From contig CAIUSV010000046.1 in assembly GCA_903901915.1 (NCBI GenBank), positions 62,001-126,000 on the forward strand: a DNA stretch of 64,000 bases, given 5' to 3'. The notes beneath the pieces are model-generated. The model was not told where the DNA came from and did not search any database. It saw only the letters and a list, made by a program, of their open reading frames with translations. This DNA is from an uncultured Rhodospirillaceae bacterium. GTDB lineage: Bacteria; Pseudomonadota; Alphaproteobacteria; Rhodospirillales; Magnetospirillaceae. Below, piece by piece: positions 25,729 through 34,295 of the stretch (positions are counted from its first letter, which is position 1; each line of letters opens with the position of its first letter). The translations under genes and the position numbers were made by a program.

Positions 25729-27312
25729 TCAATTTGCAAGGGGAACAGAAGGACTGCCATCGCAGCGGATGCCCTTGGTGAAGACCGTCTCCTCGCCCAC
25801 CTCGCAGGTGTCGTCGGGCTTGAAGCCGGGAAGCTGCTGCGAGGCGTTGATGCGGAAATTGTAGGGCTGGCTGCCGCGGAACACCACGCACGGATACGAC
25901 CCCACCACCTCGGCGATGTCCAGGCGGCGGTTCCATTGCATGAATCCGTGTCTCCACCAGGTGTGGTCGTTGATGAACCAGGCGTAGGCGTTGGCCGGCA
26001 TCCGCCCGGCCAACTTGGCGGAATAGCGCCCCTGGGCGTTGAGGTCGCCGCGCAGGAAGGCATAGGGCAGCGACGACGACGAATCGAAATCGATCCGGGC
26101 GCAGGCCGCGAACCGCCCCATGTCGAACCCTTGGGCGTCACGGGTCCAGCGCGCCAGTTCGGCGTTCTGTTTCCACACCGCATGGACGGTGACGCCGGCC
26201 AGTACCACCGCCAGCCCGCCCCAGGCGCGGACATGGGCCGAAGCGGAAAACACCCGGGCCGACAGCACGAACAGGATCGCAAGTTCCGCCCCGGTCAGCA
26301 TCAGCGCCGGCACCATGTAATGGGCGGCCGACTGCTTGGCGGTCAGCAGCACGGTCAACACCTGGGCGCAGAGCAGCCCACCCAGCAACCGGGCCAGCGG
26401 CTCGGCGGCGATCAGCCCGCGCCGGCGCAGCCGGACATAGCCGGCCAGGGCGACCAGCGAGGCCACCAGCACCACGGTAAAAATCAACTTCGAGCCGAAC
26501 AGGCCGATCACCGCGCGGGGATAACGGCCGGTATCGATCACCGTGGCGGCGCCGGCCCCATAGGCGCCGGAATGCATCATCATCCGCCCCAGCCAGTCGA
26601 ACCACAGTTCGTAAGACGGAATGGCCGGCGAGACGAACAGCAAAAAGCCGACGATGGTGGCCGGCGGCAGTACCACGAACAGCCGCCGGCGATCGAGCAG
26701 GAACAGCGGCACCAGCCCCAGCGCCACGAACTGCACCTTGCAGGCGATACCGAAACCCAGCGCCAGCCCCAGCCATATCGCATGGCGGTCGCTTTGGGCT
26801 TCGGCCCGCGCCGCCCGCAACGCCGCCACCAGCAGCAGGGCGACGGCGACGATCAGGAACGATTCGGGCTTGGGATGCAGGCCGAACTTGGGGATGATCA
26901 TCGACAGGAACGGCGACGCCTGGGCCAGCAGCGCCGGTGCCAGCCGACCGGTGGCGACGGCGAAGGCACGCCCCATCCAGAACAGCGCCAGTCCGACCAC
27001 GGGATACATCACGGTGGTGATCGCCACCAGATGCCCCTCGGGATCGTCCAGCACCGCCTCGACGAGGGCGGCGGCGGACTGGCCGGGATGCATCAGCCGC
27101 AGCACCAGGGCCACGAACACCTGCACCGGGGTGCCGGGATGGCTGACATCGGTGGGCGGCAGCAGTTCGACGATGCGCAGGCCGTTGAGCAGGTAGTAAT
27201 AGTCCGGGTCCAGGTTGAACACCTGCCAGAACGGCAGCGAACTGCCCCGCATCAGGAACAGCACCGCCACGAACAGCGCCGGCAGCACCACAAGGGGGAC
27301 GAGTCTGGTCAC
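25729..27312 (-). CDS. Polytopic membrane protein, glycosyltransferase-like (GT-C type)
   Basis: This is a 527-residue inner-membrane protein with about ten to twelve hydrophobic segments in the first 370 residues and a soluble C-terminal part of about 150 residues. An acidic motif, DPDYYYLLNG, lies in the first outer loop, the place where GT-C glycosyltransferases carry their catalytic Asp. I therefore suggest transfer of sugar from a lipid carrier, but the family is not certain. It begins with a GTG that overlaps the stop of the methyltransferase gene (GTGA), so the two are coupled. It may help build a surface polysaccharide or glycolipid. Confidence 0.75.
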   Translation of the reverse strand: MTRLVPLVVLPALFVAVLFLMRGSSLPFWQVFNLDPDYYYLLNGLRIVELLPPTDVSHPGTPVQVFVALVLRLMHPGQSAAALVEAVLDDPEGHLVAITTVMYPVVGLALFWMGRAFAVATGRLAPALLAQASPFLSMIIPKFGLHPKPESFLIVAVALLLVAALRAARAEAQSDRHAIWLGLALGFGIACKVQFVALGLVPLFLLDRRRLFVVLPPATIVGFLLFVSPAIPSYELWFDWLGRMMMHSGAYGAGAATVIDTGRYPRAVIGLFGSKLIFTVVLVASLVALAGYVRLRRRGLIAAEPLARLLGGLLCAQVLTVLLTAKQSAAHYMVPALMLTGAELAILFVLSARVFSASAHVRAWGGLAVVLAGVTVHAVWKQNAELARWTRDAQGFDMGRFAACARIDFDSSSSLPYAFLRGDLNAQGRYSAKLAGRMPANAYAWFINDHTWWRHGFMQWNRRLDIAEVVGSYPCVVFRGSQPYNFRINASQQLPGFKPDDTCEVGEETVFTKGIRCDGSPSVPLAN

Positions 27313-28016
27313 GGGCTGACCTTCAGCACGGCATAGAGGTTGGCGCTCCAGAACTCGGGCGGTGTCAGCAGCGCCCAGGCGAGGAAGCGGTGGACAACGG
27401 CATCGGTGATCATGCGCCGACGGGTTCCCTGGCGCTGGGGATAGAGCATCGCCGCGCCATAGCCGGCGGCGTCGGCCAATTGCCGCAGCGACAGCGGCGC
27501 GAAGGCGGTCCGGTGGGTCAGGTCGCCGAACTGGTATTGCAGCCCCCACGGGCAGGCGGCGTTGGGCACCTTCAGCACCACCCTGCCGCCGGGAGCCAGC
27601 CGGGCGCGAATCGCCTGCAACAGGCGCAGCGCCTCCTCCGGCGGGAAATGCTCGAGCACGTCCAGCATCACCACCCGGTCGAACGGCCCCAATCCGGGAT
27701 CGGCCAACGCATCCCATACGTCGCGACAGGCGAAATCACCCCGGACCGCCTGGGGAACCACCCCGGCCAGGGCCGGATCGTGGTCGATACCCAGCAGCCG
27801 CGCCACCCCCTTGCCGCGCAGATAGGCGAGGAAGGCGCCGGTGCCGCAGCCGATCTCCAGGAACGACATGGCGGCGTGACAATCGGCCGGCGCCCAGATC
27901 TCGGCGTCGAACCGCCGCGCCTGCTTGGCGCCCACCTCGGGCGTCGTGTAGCCTTTATAGCTGGCATAGGTGCCGTAGAACCCCGGCGCGCGCTCGCTCA
28001 AACCCGCCTCCCCCAC
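27309..28016 (-). CDS. SAM-dependent methyltransferase
   Basis: This is a 235-residue class I methyltransferase. SAM-binding motif I is FLEIGCGTGAF, the acidic end of the second strand is LLGIDHDP, and motif MLDVLEHFPPEEALRLLQ with PGGRVVLKVPNA follows. The pattern (ubiE/COQ5 or type 12-like) is common in genes for sugar or polysaccharide modification. It overlaps the start of the glycosyltransferase-like gene by four bases, which supports a shared surface-glycan role. The start is a GTG; I found no better in-frame ATG. Confidence 0.83.
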   Translation of the reverse strand: MGEAGLSERAPGFYGTYASYKGYTTPEVGAKQARRFDAEIWAPADCHAAMSFLEIGCGTGAFLAYLRGKGVARLLGIDHDPALAGVVPQAVRGDFACRDVWDALADPGLGPFDRVVMLDVLEHFPPEEALRLLQAIRARLAPGGRVVLKVPNAACPWGLQYQFGDLTHRTAFAPLSLRQLADAAGYGAAMLYPQRQGTRRRMITDAVVHRFLAWALLTPPEFWSANLYAVLKVSP

Positions 28017-28254
28017 ACCCGCATGGGCGACCCCCCTGGGTGTAGCGGATGAACCGCCGGTGGGGCAAGAGCCGTCAACGAAGGCCCCGGACTATGACGT
28101 ATGTTGATATATGCAACAGTTGCGTTTCGCACCATTTTTGTGGTGATGTGGTCCGCTTGGCGAATCGCGCACCGATCATAGACCAACAACAGGCGCGGCC
28201 GCCCCGCGGGCATTGACCTGAAATCGGGCTTTGCCGGACATGGGAGGGATAAAC

Positions 28255-29931
28255 ATGACGACCATGAAAATTGGCGTGCGGTTGTTTGCCGGCTTTGGCC
28301 TGATGATTCTGATCACCGGAATCCTCGGGGTACTGTCCATTCTTCAGGTGCGATCCGTCTCGGCCCAGACCGAGCTGCTGCACCGTCATCCCTTCACCGT
28401 CTCGTCGGCCCTGTCCGAAGCCAACGGCGCCATCATCTCCATGCACCGGGCGATGAAGGATCTGGCGCTGGCGTTCGAGGATTCCGACATCGTCGCCGCC
28501 GAAAAGGCCATCGACGACGGCGAGGCCGAGGTGGGGCGGAAACTTGACCTCGCCCAGGACAGGTTCCTGGCCGATCGCACCATTTTCGAGGACCTGCGCA
28601 AGGCGCTGGCGCAATGGCGCCCGATTCGCCAGGAAATCGTCTCGATGATGAAGCAGGGCCGCAGCGTCGAGGCCGCCGACGTCACCAAGGGCGCCGCCGC
28701 CAAGCAGGCGGCGGTGATCCAGGAGTTGATGACCAAGGCCATCACCCTGGCATCCGCCGACGCCGACCGCTTTCTGGCCACCGCGCAGCAGGAACAGCGC
28801 ACCGCGACGGTAACGCTGGTCTTCTCGCTGGCGATCCTGGCTCTGATCGGCATGGCCACCGCCCTGGTGGTGACCCGCAGCCTGACCCGGCCGCTTGAAG
28901 ACCTGCGCCAGTGCATGGGGGCTTTGGCGACCGGCAACTACGACGTCGAGGTTCCCTGTCAGGACCGGGGCGACGAGCTGGGCGACATGGCGCGCACGGT
29001 CAGCGTGTTCGGCGACAACGGCCGCGAAATGCGCCGCATGGCCGAGGAACGGCTACGGGCGGGGGAACAGGCCTCCATCGACCGCAGGATCGCCCGCGAT
29101 GCCCTGGCCGGCGAATTCGAGTCCAAGATCAAGGCCGTGGTCGAAGGGCTGTCGGGGGCGGCGAAGGGCATGAGCACCACCGCATCCTCCATGTCCGCCG
29201 CCGCCACCGAGGCGTCGAGCGAGGCGTCGGCCGCCCGTCAGGCCGCCGACACCGCCTCGGAAAACGTACAGCGGGTTTCCTCGGCCGCCACCCAGTTGGC
29301 CACCGCCATCACCGACATCGAGCGGCAGGTGGCGACCTCGTCGCGGACCACCGCCGAGGCGGTGGACAAGGCCGAACGGGCCTCGTCCAACGTCGCCAGT
29401 CTGGCCAACGCCGCCGACCGTATCGGCGAGGTGGTCGAGTTGATCACCAACATCGCCAAGCAGACCAACCTGCTGGCGCTGAACGCCACCATCGAGGCGG
29501 CCCGCGCCGGCGAGGCCGGCAAGGGCTTCGCCGTGGTTGCCGGCGAGGTCAAGCATCTCGCCAACCAGACCTCGAGCGCCACCGAGGAGATCTCGGACCA
29601 GATCGGCCGAGTTCAGCAGGCCACCGCCGAAGCCGTCACCGCAATTTCCGACATCGTGCGCATCATCGTCGATATGAGCCGCGCCACCGAGGCCATCACC
29701 CGGTCGGTCGAACAGCAGCAAGCCTCGTCGCACGAGATCGGCCGCAGCGTCGAGGAGGCGGTAAGGGGAACCGGCGACGTGGTCGGCCGCGTCACCCGCC
29801 TGGACGATGCCGCCCGGCAGGCGGGCCAGGCATCGAATCTGGTGCTGTCCCAATCCCAGGGGGTTTCGCTCCAGACCGACGGCCTGATGGTGGAGGTGGG
29901 CAACTTCATCGCCGACATCCGGTCGCGCTGA
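28255..29931 (+). CDS. Methyl-accepting chemotaxis protein
   Basis: This is a 558-residue transmembrane chemoreceptor. Membrane segment 1 lies at about residues 6-30 and segment 2 at about 185-208. Between them is a periplasmic helical sensor of roughly 150 residues, of the four-helix-bundle type, rich in polar residues and without an obvious cofactor site. HAMP follows at about 209-260. The cytoplasmic signalling hairpin is intact, with [16 protein letters not shown] and [13 protein letters not shown] near residues 405-440. No CheR/CheB-docking pentapeptide ends the protein. The start is the ATG after GGAGGG. It stands alone in this region. Confidence 0.95.
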   Translation: MTTMKIGVRLFAGFGLMILITGILGVLSILQVRSVSAQTELLHRHPFTVSSALSEANGAIISMHRAMKDLALAFEDSDIVAAEKAIDDGEAEVGRKLDLAQDRFLADRTIFEDLRKALAQWRPIRQEIVSMMKQGRSVEAADVTKGAAAKQAAVIQELMTKAITLASADADRFLATAQQEQRTATVTLVFSLAILALIGMATALVVTRSLTRPLEDLRQCMGALATGNYDVEVPCQDRGDELGDMARTVSVFGDNGREMRRMAEERLRAGEQASIDRRIARDALAGEFESKIKAVVEGLSGAAKGMSTTASSMSAAATEASSEASAARQAADTASENVQRVSSAATQLATAITDIERQVATSSRTTAEAVDKAERASSNVASLANAADRIGEVVELITNIAKQTNLLALNATIEAARAGEAGKGFAVVAGEVKHLANQTSSATEEISDQIGRVQQATAEAVTAISDIVRIIVDMSRATEAITRSVEQQQASSHEIGRSVEEAVRGTGDVVGRVTRLDDAARQAGQASNLVLSQSQGVSLQTDGLMVEVGNFIADIRSR

Positions 29932-29983
29932 CCCGCCGGTCTTCGTCCGCAAGCGTGACGGCAAGAATGGGGCGGAAGGGCCG

Positions 29984-30715
29984 CTAGCTCTCGACCTGGA
30001 AGATGCCGGTGATGTCGTCGAAGCCACCATCGATGTTGTCGGGCGCGATCTGGGCGAACAGATCGAGGATGATCACGGCGTTCAGCGCGGCATCGCGGCT
30101 GACGGTGTCGCGCATGCGTTCGGCCAGATGGGAATTCATCACCGAAAGCTGCTGGTAGTTGTGCTTGAGGCCTTCAAGGCTGAGCGGCTCGTCACTGCCA
30201 TCGGCGCGGCGCTGAACGAAAGACATCAGCAGCCAGATGGAGAAGGCGCGGAAAAGCGTTTCCTGTTCGTCGGCGAACGGCATGTGGAAGCGGGCCATGG
30301 GCCGCAGGAAGCGGGTCAGCGGGCAGCCGGAGGTGGCGCACACCAAGCCGATCATCGACGCCATGCCGGTTTGGAACGTGGTCTTGGAAACGATGGTGCG
30401 CTGGGGGGTCTCGACCTCGACCACCGCCTTGTCGTGCGACACCCGTGCCGAAAACGACGGCAGGAACTGGGCGATCCCCAGCGCCGACGGGCAGTATTCG
30501 CAATCGTCGGCCAAGGTGCAGTTGGGGCAACGCTTGTGGCCCAGCCGAGCCCATTCCGGATGGGGACCACCCTCGGGAATGACCAGACGGAACGTGTCCT
30601 TCGTGAACAGCAGATCGACCACCAGGGTCTCGTCGGCGGCCACGAAGAACCGGTAAGTGATGCGTTTAAGGTCGTCGGCCATAAGTACCCGGCTTGAGCA
30701 GTCTAGGGGCGCCAT
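29984..30715 (-). CDS. Conserved hypothetical protein with a CxxC-x5-CxxC cluster
   Basis: I do not recognise this 243-residue cytoplasmic protein. Its most striking feature is the cysteine group C63, C66, C72, C75 (CPNC then CEYC), preceded by His60, which could bind zinc or an iron-sulfur cluster. Cysteines at about 130 and 135 (CATSGC) may join in. The N-terminus is beta-rich and the C-terminus reads as helical. I prefer the ATG at 30715 because GGGAGA lies six bases upstream; an ATG 11 codons later is possible. It lies between the chemoreceptor and the NicO gene and is not obviously in an operon. Confidence 0.75.
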   Translation of the reverse strand: MAPLDCSSRVLMADDLKRITYRFFVAADETLVVDLLFTKDTFRLVIPEGGPHPEWARLGHKRCPNCTLADDCEYCPSALGIAQFLPSFSARVSHDKAVVEVETPQRTIVSKTTFQTGMASMIGLVCATSGCPLTRFLRPMARFHMPFADEQETLFRAFSIWLLMSFVQRRADGSDEPLSLEGLKHNYQQLSVMNSHLAERMRDTVSRDAALNAVIILDLFAQIAPDNIDGGFDDITGIFQVES

Positions 30716-30834
30716 TGTCGTCTCCCGTCATCGCCGGCCCTCTTCCCCCTGAGATCAGATGATAAGCTCGATCCGGCGGCGCGGCAATCGGGCGGTTCCA
30801 TTAGATCAGGCGCCCTATACGAAGGCATATGCCC

Positions 30835-31785
30835 CTAGCCGGTTGGGCTGGGACCGTTGATCAGCGCCCCCGCCAGCAGAATCAGCCCCATCAGGGTGAT
30901 GGCCAGCGCCCCCGCCAGGGCCAGGGCGGCGCGGATGCGCCCGCCCATACCGCTGTCGCCGAAGCGGCGCTCGATCAGACGGTTAAGGCCCAGCGCCCCC
31001 ATGCCGATGGCGGCGACGGTGACGGCGACCCCCAGGCCCATGGCGAAGGTGGCGGCGATGCCGACGGCGAACAGTCCGTTGGTCAGGGTGAACAACAGCA
31101 CCAGGATGGCGCCCGAGCACGGACGCAATCCCACCGCCGCCGCCACCGCGAACAAGGCTTTGCGCTCGACCTCGGGGGCCACCTCGTGGTGGTGATGACC
31201 GTGGTCGCAACAGCTCGCCTCGCGGTCGTGGCCGTGGTCGTGCGCGTGGTCGTGGTCGTGGCCGCAGCCCCGGCCGGTGATGGTCCGCCACATCATGATG
31301 GCGCCGACGGCGGCGATCATGCCGTAAGAGGCGATCTCCAGCCAGCCGGCACCGGCCATCACCGCACGCGGCGCCAGCGCCAACGCCCCGGCCAGGGCGC
31401 CGACGATGGCGATGGCCGAAGCCGACTGCACCATGGCGGCGATCAGGCTGGCGACCAGTCCATGAATGATGCGGGCGCGCCGGGTGGCGAACCAACCGGC
31501 AATCACCACCTTGCCGTGACCGGGACCGATGGCGTGGAACACGCCGTACAGAAACGCGGCGGCAATGATGCCGGCGGCCGGCTCCCACGAGCCGGTTTCC
31601 CTCATCGCCGCCAGATGCTGGCGCAAATCGCCGTTCAACTGGCGTTGCAGGGCGAAACCCCAGGCAACCACCGTGCGCAGCGGCTCGGGCAGATCGCCGC
31701 CCGGCGCCGCGCCCTGACCGGGAACCAGGGCGGCCGAGGCCAGCGACGGCCACAAGGTCAGCACGGCGGCAAGGATCACTCGCAT
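30835..31785 (-). CDS. Nickel/cobalt efflux or uptake transporter, NicO (RcnA) family
   Basis: This 316-residue protein is a NicO-family metal transporter with a signal-like N-terminus and about six membrane helices. The metal-related motifs HAIGPGHGK in an early helix and GLRPCSGAILVL in a later one are present. A cytoplasmic loop is packed with His, Asp and Cys (the HDHDHAHDHGHD stretch, then CCDHGHHHHE), typical of Ni/Co binding. Whether it exports or imports metal cannot be told from sequence. Its start overlaps the end of the DUF1007 gene by ten bases, so they are co-translated. Confidence 0.92.
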   Translation of the reverse strand: MRVILAAVLTLWPSLASAALVPGQGAAPGGDLPEPLRTVVAWGFALQRQLNGDLRQHLAAMRETGSWEPAAGIIAAAFLYGVFHAIGPGHGKVVIAGWFATRRARIIHGLVASLIAAMVQSASAIAIVGALAGALALAPRAVMAGAGWLEIASYGMIAAVGAIMMWRTITGRGCGHDHDHAHDHGHDREASCCDHGHHHHEVAPEVERKALFAVAAAVGLRPCSGAILVLLFTLTNGLFAVGIAATFAMGLGVAVTVAAIGMGALGLNRLIERRFGDSGMGGRIRAALALAGALAITLMGLILLAGALINGPSPTG

Positions 31786-32363
31786 ACGATCGACGCCCGT
31801 TTGGGAGTGACGACGCCGCCGAAGATGGTGTTGCCCCGATCGGGGCCGATCACCACCCGACAACGCTCGGAGCCTTCACCGGTCAGGGTCACCGCCTTGT
31901 CGTCGGGAAAATCCATGTCGATGTAGAAGGTCTCTTCATAGGTGGTGAAGCTGAACGGTGTTTCGCGCGGGTCGATCGGCTGGGGCAGCGGCAGGCGAAA
32001 GGCGTAGAGCAGCGAGTCCTTGACCCCCATCACCTTGAAGTCGGTGGCCTCGTTCCAGACGATGGGCGCACCGCCGGCCTTGGCGTAGGTGAAGTGGCCT
32101 TGCGCCTTGGTATCGCGGAACGCCTCGCGTTCGATCGCCTTCATCTCGTCGGGGTCCAGCTTGCCGTTCTTGTTGGCATCGTAATCCTTGAACAGCGACG
32201 ACGAGAAGATCGGGTCGAACTTCCAGCCCATGAAAAGGCTGACGATGCGGCCTTGCTTGAATTCCACCAGGGCGTGGACATCGACCATGACATGGGGATG
32301 GGCCAGCGCGGCGGCCGGCGCCAGCAGAACCAGCAGAACGACAAGAGTGATCAGCCGGCGCAT
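31776..32363 (-). CDS. DUF1007-family periplasmic protein with EF-hand-like loop
   Basis: This 195-residue protein has a signal peptide (MRRLITLVVLLVLLAPAAALA) ending before HPHVMVDV, the typical start of mature DUF1007 proteins. It contains a calcium-loop-like segment, DYDANKNGKLDPDE, around residues 63-76. DUF1007 proteins are usually encoded with NicO-type nickel/cobalt transporters and probably act with them in the periplasm, perhaps in metal delivery through the N-terminal histidines. It overlaps the NicO gene by ten bases and the metC gene by 13 bases. The function of the acidic loop is inferred only from its pattern. Confidence 0.87.
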   Translation of the reverse strand: MRRLITLVVLLVLLAPAAALAHPHVMVDVHALVEFKQGRIVSLFMGWKFDPIFSSSLFKDYDANKNGKLDPDEMKAIEREAFRDTKAQGHFTYAKAGGAPIVWNEATDFKVMGVKDSLLYAFRLPLPQPIDPRETPFSFTTYEETFYIDMDFPDDKAVTLTGEGSERCRVVIGPDRGNTIFGGVVTPKRASIVCE

Positions 32364-33520
32364 GCCAGACGCTCGAACCCCTTCTCCAGATCGGCCAGCA
32401 GGTCGTCGACGTCCTCCAACCCGGCGTGGAAGCGCAGGCTTGGGCCGGCGGGCGACCAATCGGTGGCGGTGCGCACGACGGCGTGGCCGGTGGTGGGAAT
32501 CACCAGGCTCTCGAATCCCCCCCAGGAAAAGCCCAGCTTGAAATGGTCGTAGCCGTCCAGCATGGCGTCCAGGGCGTTTTTCGCCACCGGCTTGAGGATA
32601 ACCCCGAACAGGCCGCAGGCACCGTCGAAGTCGCGTTGCCACAGGGCGTGGCCGGGATCGGAGGGCAGCGGCGGATAAAGCACCCGATCCACCTCGGGCC
32701 GCGCCTCCAGCCACTTGGCAAGGGCGAGAGCCGTCGCGGCATGGCGCTTCAGCCGCACCGGCAGGGTGCGCAAGCCGCGTAGGCCGAGATACATCTCCTC
32801 GCTGCCGGGACTGTGGCCGAACGCCGCCACCGAGGTCTTGATCCGCAGCCACAGATCGGGGTCGGCGACGGTAATGGTGCCCAGCATGGCGTCGGCATGG
32901 CCGACGATGTACTTGGTGGCGGCCTGGATCGAGACATCGACGCCCTTGGTGAACGGCTGAAAATTCAGCACCCCCCAGGTGTTGTCGATCATCACCACCG
33001 CCCCGCCGGCATGGGCGGCGGCGGCAATGGCGGGGATATCCTGGATCTCGAAGGTCAGCGAACCGGGACTCTCGGTGAACACCACCCGGGTGTTGGGCCG
33101 CATCAGCGCCGCGATACCGGCACCGATGAGCGGGTCGTAATAGGTGGTCTCGATACCCAGACCGGCCAGCACGGAATCGCAGAACTTCCGGGTCGGGAAA
33201 TAGGCACCGTCGGTCATCAGCACATGGTCGCCGGCCTTGAGAAAGGCCATCAGCGCCCCGGTGATCGCCGCCAGTCCGGAAGAGGTGGCGACGGCACGGG
33301 CGCCGCCTTCAAGTTCCGCCACCGCCTCCTCCAGGGCGAAGGTGGTGGGCGTGCCATAGCGGCCATAGCGCACCCCCACGAACGGCGTCTTGCCGCTTTT
33401 CTCCATGGCCGCCACCGAGGGATGCAAGATGGTGGAGGCATGGTAGACGGGCGGATTGACCGCGCCGTGGAATTGCTCGGGGTGGCGGCCGGCGTGAAGG
33501 ATCCTGGTCTCTTTTTTCAT
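32351..33520 (-). CDS. metC: Cystathionine beta-lyase
   Basis: MetC (389 aa) is a PLP enzyme that splits cystathionine into homocysteine, pyruvate and ammonia in methionine synthesis. The PLP-binding lysine is Lys203 in QAATKYIVGHAD, and the early YGRYGTPT motif contributes the active-site Tyr/Arg of the neighbouring subunit. Length and motifs match MetC rather than gamma-synthase, but related C-S lyases cannot be excluded. Its stop overlaps the start of the DUF1007 gene by 13 bases, so a sulfur-amino-acid enzyme and a metal transporter may share an mRNA. Confidence 0.9.
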   Translation of the reverse strand: MKKETRILHAGRHPEQFHGAVNPPVYHASTILHPSVAAMEKSGKTPFVGVRYGRYGTPTTFALEEAVAELEGGARAVATSSGLAAITGALMAFLKAGDHVLMTDGAYFPTRKFCDSVLAGLGIETTYYDPLIGAGIAALMRPNTRVVFTESPGSLTFEIQDIPAIAAAAHAGGAVVMIDNTWGVLNFQPFTKGVDVSIQAATKYIVGHADAMLGTITVADPDLWLRIKTSVAAFGHSPGSEEMYLGLRGLRTLPVRLKRHAATALALAKWLEARPEVDRVLYPPLPSDPGHALWQRDFDGACGLFGVILKPVAKNALDAMLDGYDHFKLGFSWGGFESLVIPTTGHAVVRTATDWSPAGPSLRFHAGLEDVDDLLADLEKGFERLACAG

Positions 33521-33611
33521 GGTATCCGGACGGGGGAATGAAGGGCGGCGGGCATGGTGACTCGCCCCGGCGGCGGCGCCAAGATCTTTTGTCGTCCTGT
33601 CGGAAAAGCTC

Positions 33612-33728
33612 TCAGCCGGCGATCAGGCGGGCCAGCATGGCAAAGACGACCAGTGCCGCGGCGGCCATGGCGATCAGCGGGGAGTTGTCCCGGGTGGCGA
33701 CCCGGACTCTTGCCTTACGGTTCCGCAT
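33612..33728 (-). CDS. 38-residue single-pass membrane protein
   Basis: This is a short reading frame behind a GGAGG ribosome site about nine bases from its ATG. The N-terminus is strongly basic (MRNRKARVRVATRD), followed by one hydrophobic segment, PLIAMAAAALVVFAMLARLIAG, that would span the membrane with the basic end inside. It lies in the 368-base gap between metC and the periplasmic protein gene, on the metC strand. The good ribosome site and clear membrane pattern make it more likely real than chance. Function unknown. Confidence 0.5.
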   Translation of the reverse strand: MRNRKARVRVATRDNSPLIAMAAAALVVFAMLARLIAG

Positions 33729-33888
33729 GGAACACATCCTCCATTACCGCCCTTGATCAGTATGGGGGGATTTTCCCCGGCCATCAATATGCCAACACGA
33801 TTTTTCGCGGTGACGGCGTCGCCGGTTGAATCCTGGATGAACGATGTACATCTTCCGAATGTGCGTGGTGCCAACCAGGAGATCCGAT

Positions 33889-34290
33889 ATGGCCCAGAAG
33901 CTTTCGTTGCCGAGTATCGCCGCCGTCGCGGGACTGATGCTGTTCGCCGCCCAGCCGGCCACCGCCGGCGACGTGGCGAAGGAAATCGCCACCGCAGCCG
34001 CCCATGCCGGCATGGCGGCGGGATCGGCCGATATGAAGATGGTGCAGGCTCATTTACAGCACGTCGTCAACTGTCTGGTCGGCCCCGCCGGCGTCGGCTA
34101 CGATTCCAACCAGGCCAATCCGTGCAAGGAACAGGGGTTCGGCGCCATTCCCGACGCGTCCATGGAAAAGAAGGCCCCGCTGGAAGCGGCGCTGAAGATC
34201 GTCGAGGACGGAACCAAGGAAACCGACATGGCCAAGGCCAAGGAAAAGGCGACCACGGCACAGGCCGCCCTCTCCAAACTGGCGATGTAG
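33889..34290 (+). CDS. Small periplasmic protein of unknown function
   Basis: This 133-residue protein starts with a clear signal peptide (MAQKLSLPSIAAVAGLML, cleavage after ATA). The mature part is helical and Ala-rich. It carries a histidine pair and two cysteines (HLQHVVNCLVGP, then NPCKEQGFG about 20 residues later), which could bind a metal or form a disulfide. A repeated EA/KA helix ends the protein. The start follows AGGAG by seven bases. I do not recognise the family. It stands between convergent or divergent neighbours and seems to be a single gene. Confidence 0.78.
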   Translation: MAQKLSLPSIAAVAGLMLFAAQPATAGDVAKEIATAAAHAGMAAGSADMKMVQAHLQHVVNCLVGPAGVGYDSNQANPCKEQGFGAIPDASMEKKAPLEAALKIVEDGTKETDMAKAKEKATTAQAALSKLAM

Positions 34291-34295
34291 CCCCC

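Noticed and set aside
28017-28254. Possible sigma-28 or sigma-54 promoter before the chemoreceptor
   Set aside because: I searched the 238-base gap for the flagellar sigma-28 pattern and the GG/GC pair of sigma-54 and found no good match. Only the GGAGGG ribosome site is convincing.
33538-33756. A 72-codon plus-strand frame in the gap after metC
   Set aside because: It has no ribosome site and a low-complexity translation. The minus-strand 38-residue frame in the same place has a good ribosome site and a membrane span.
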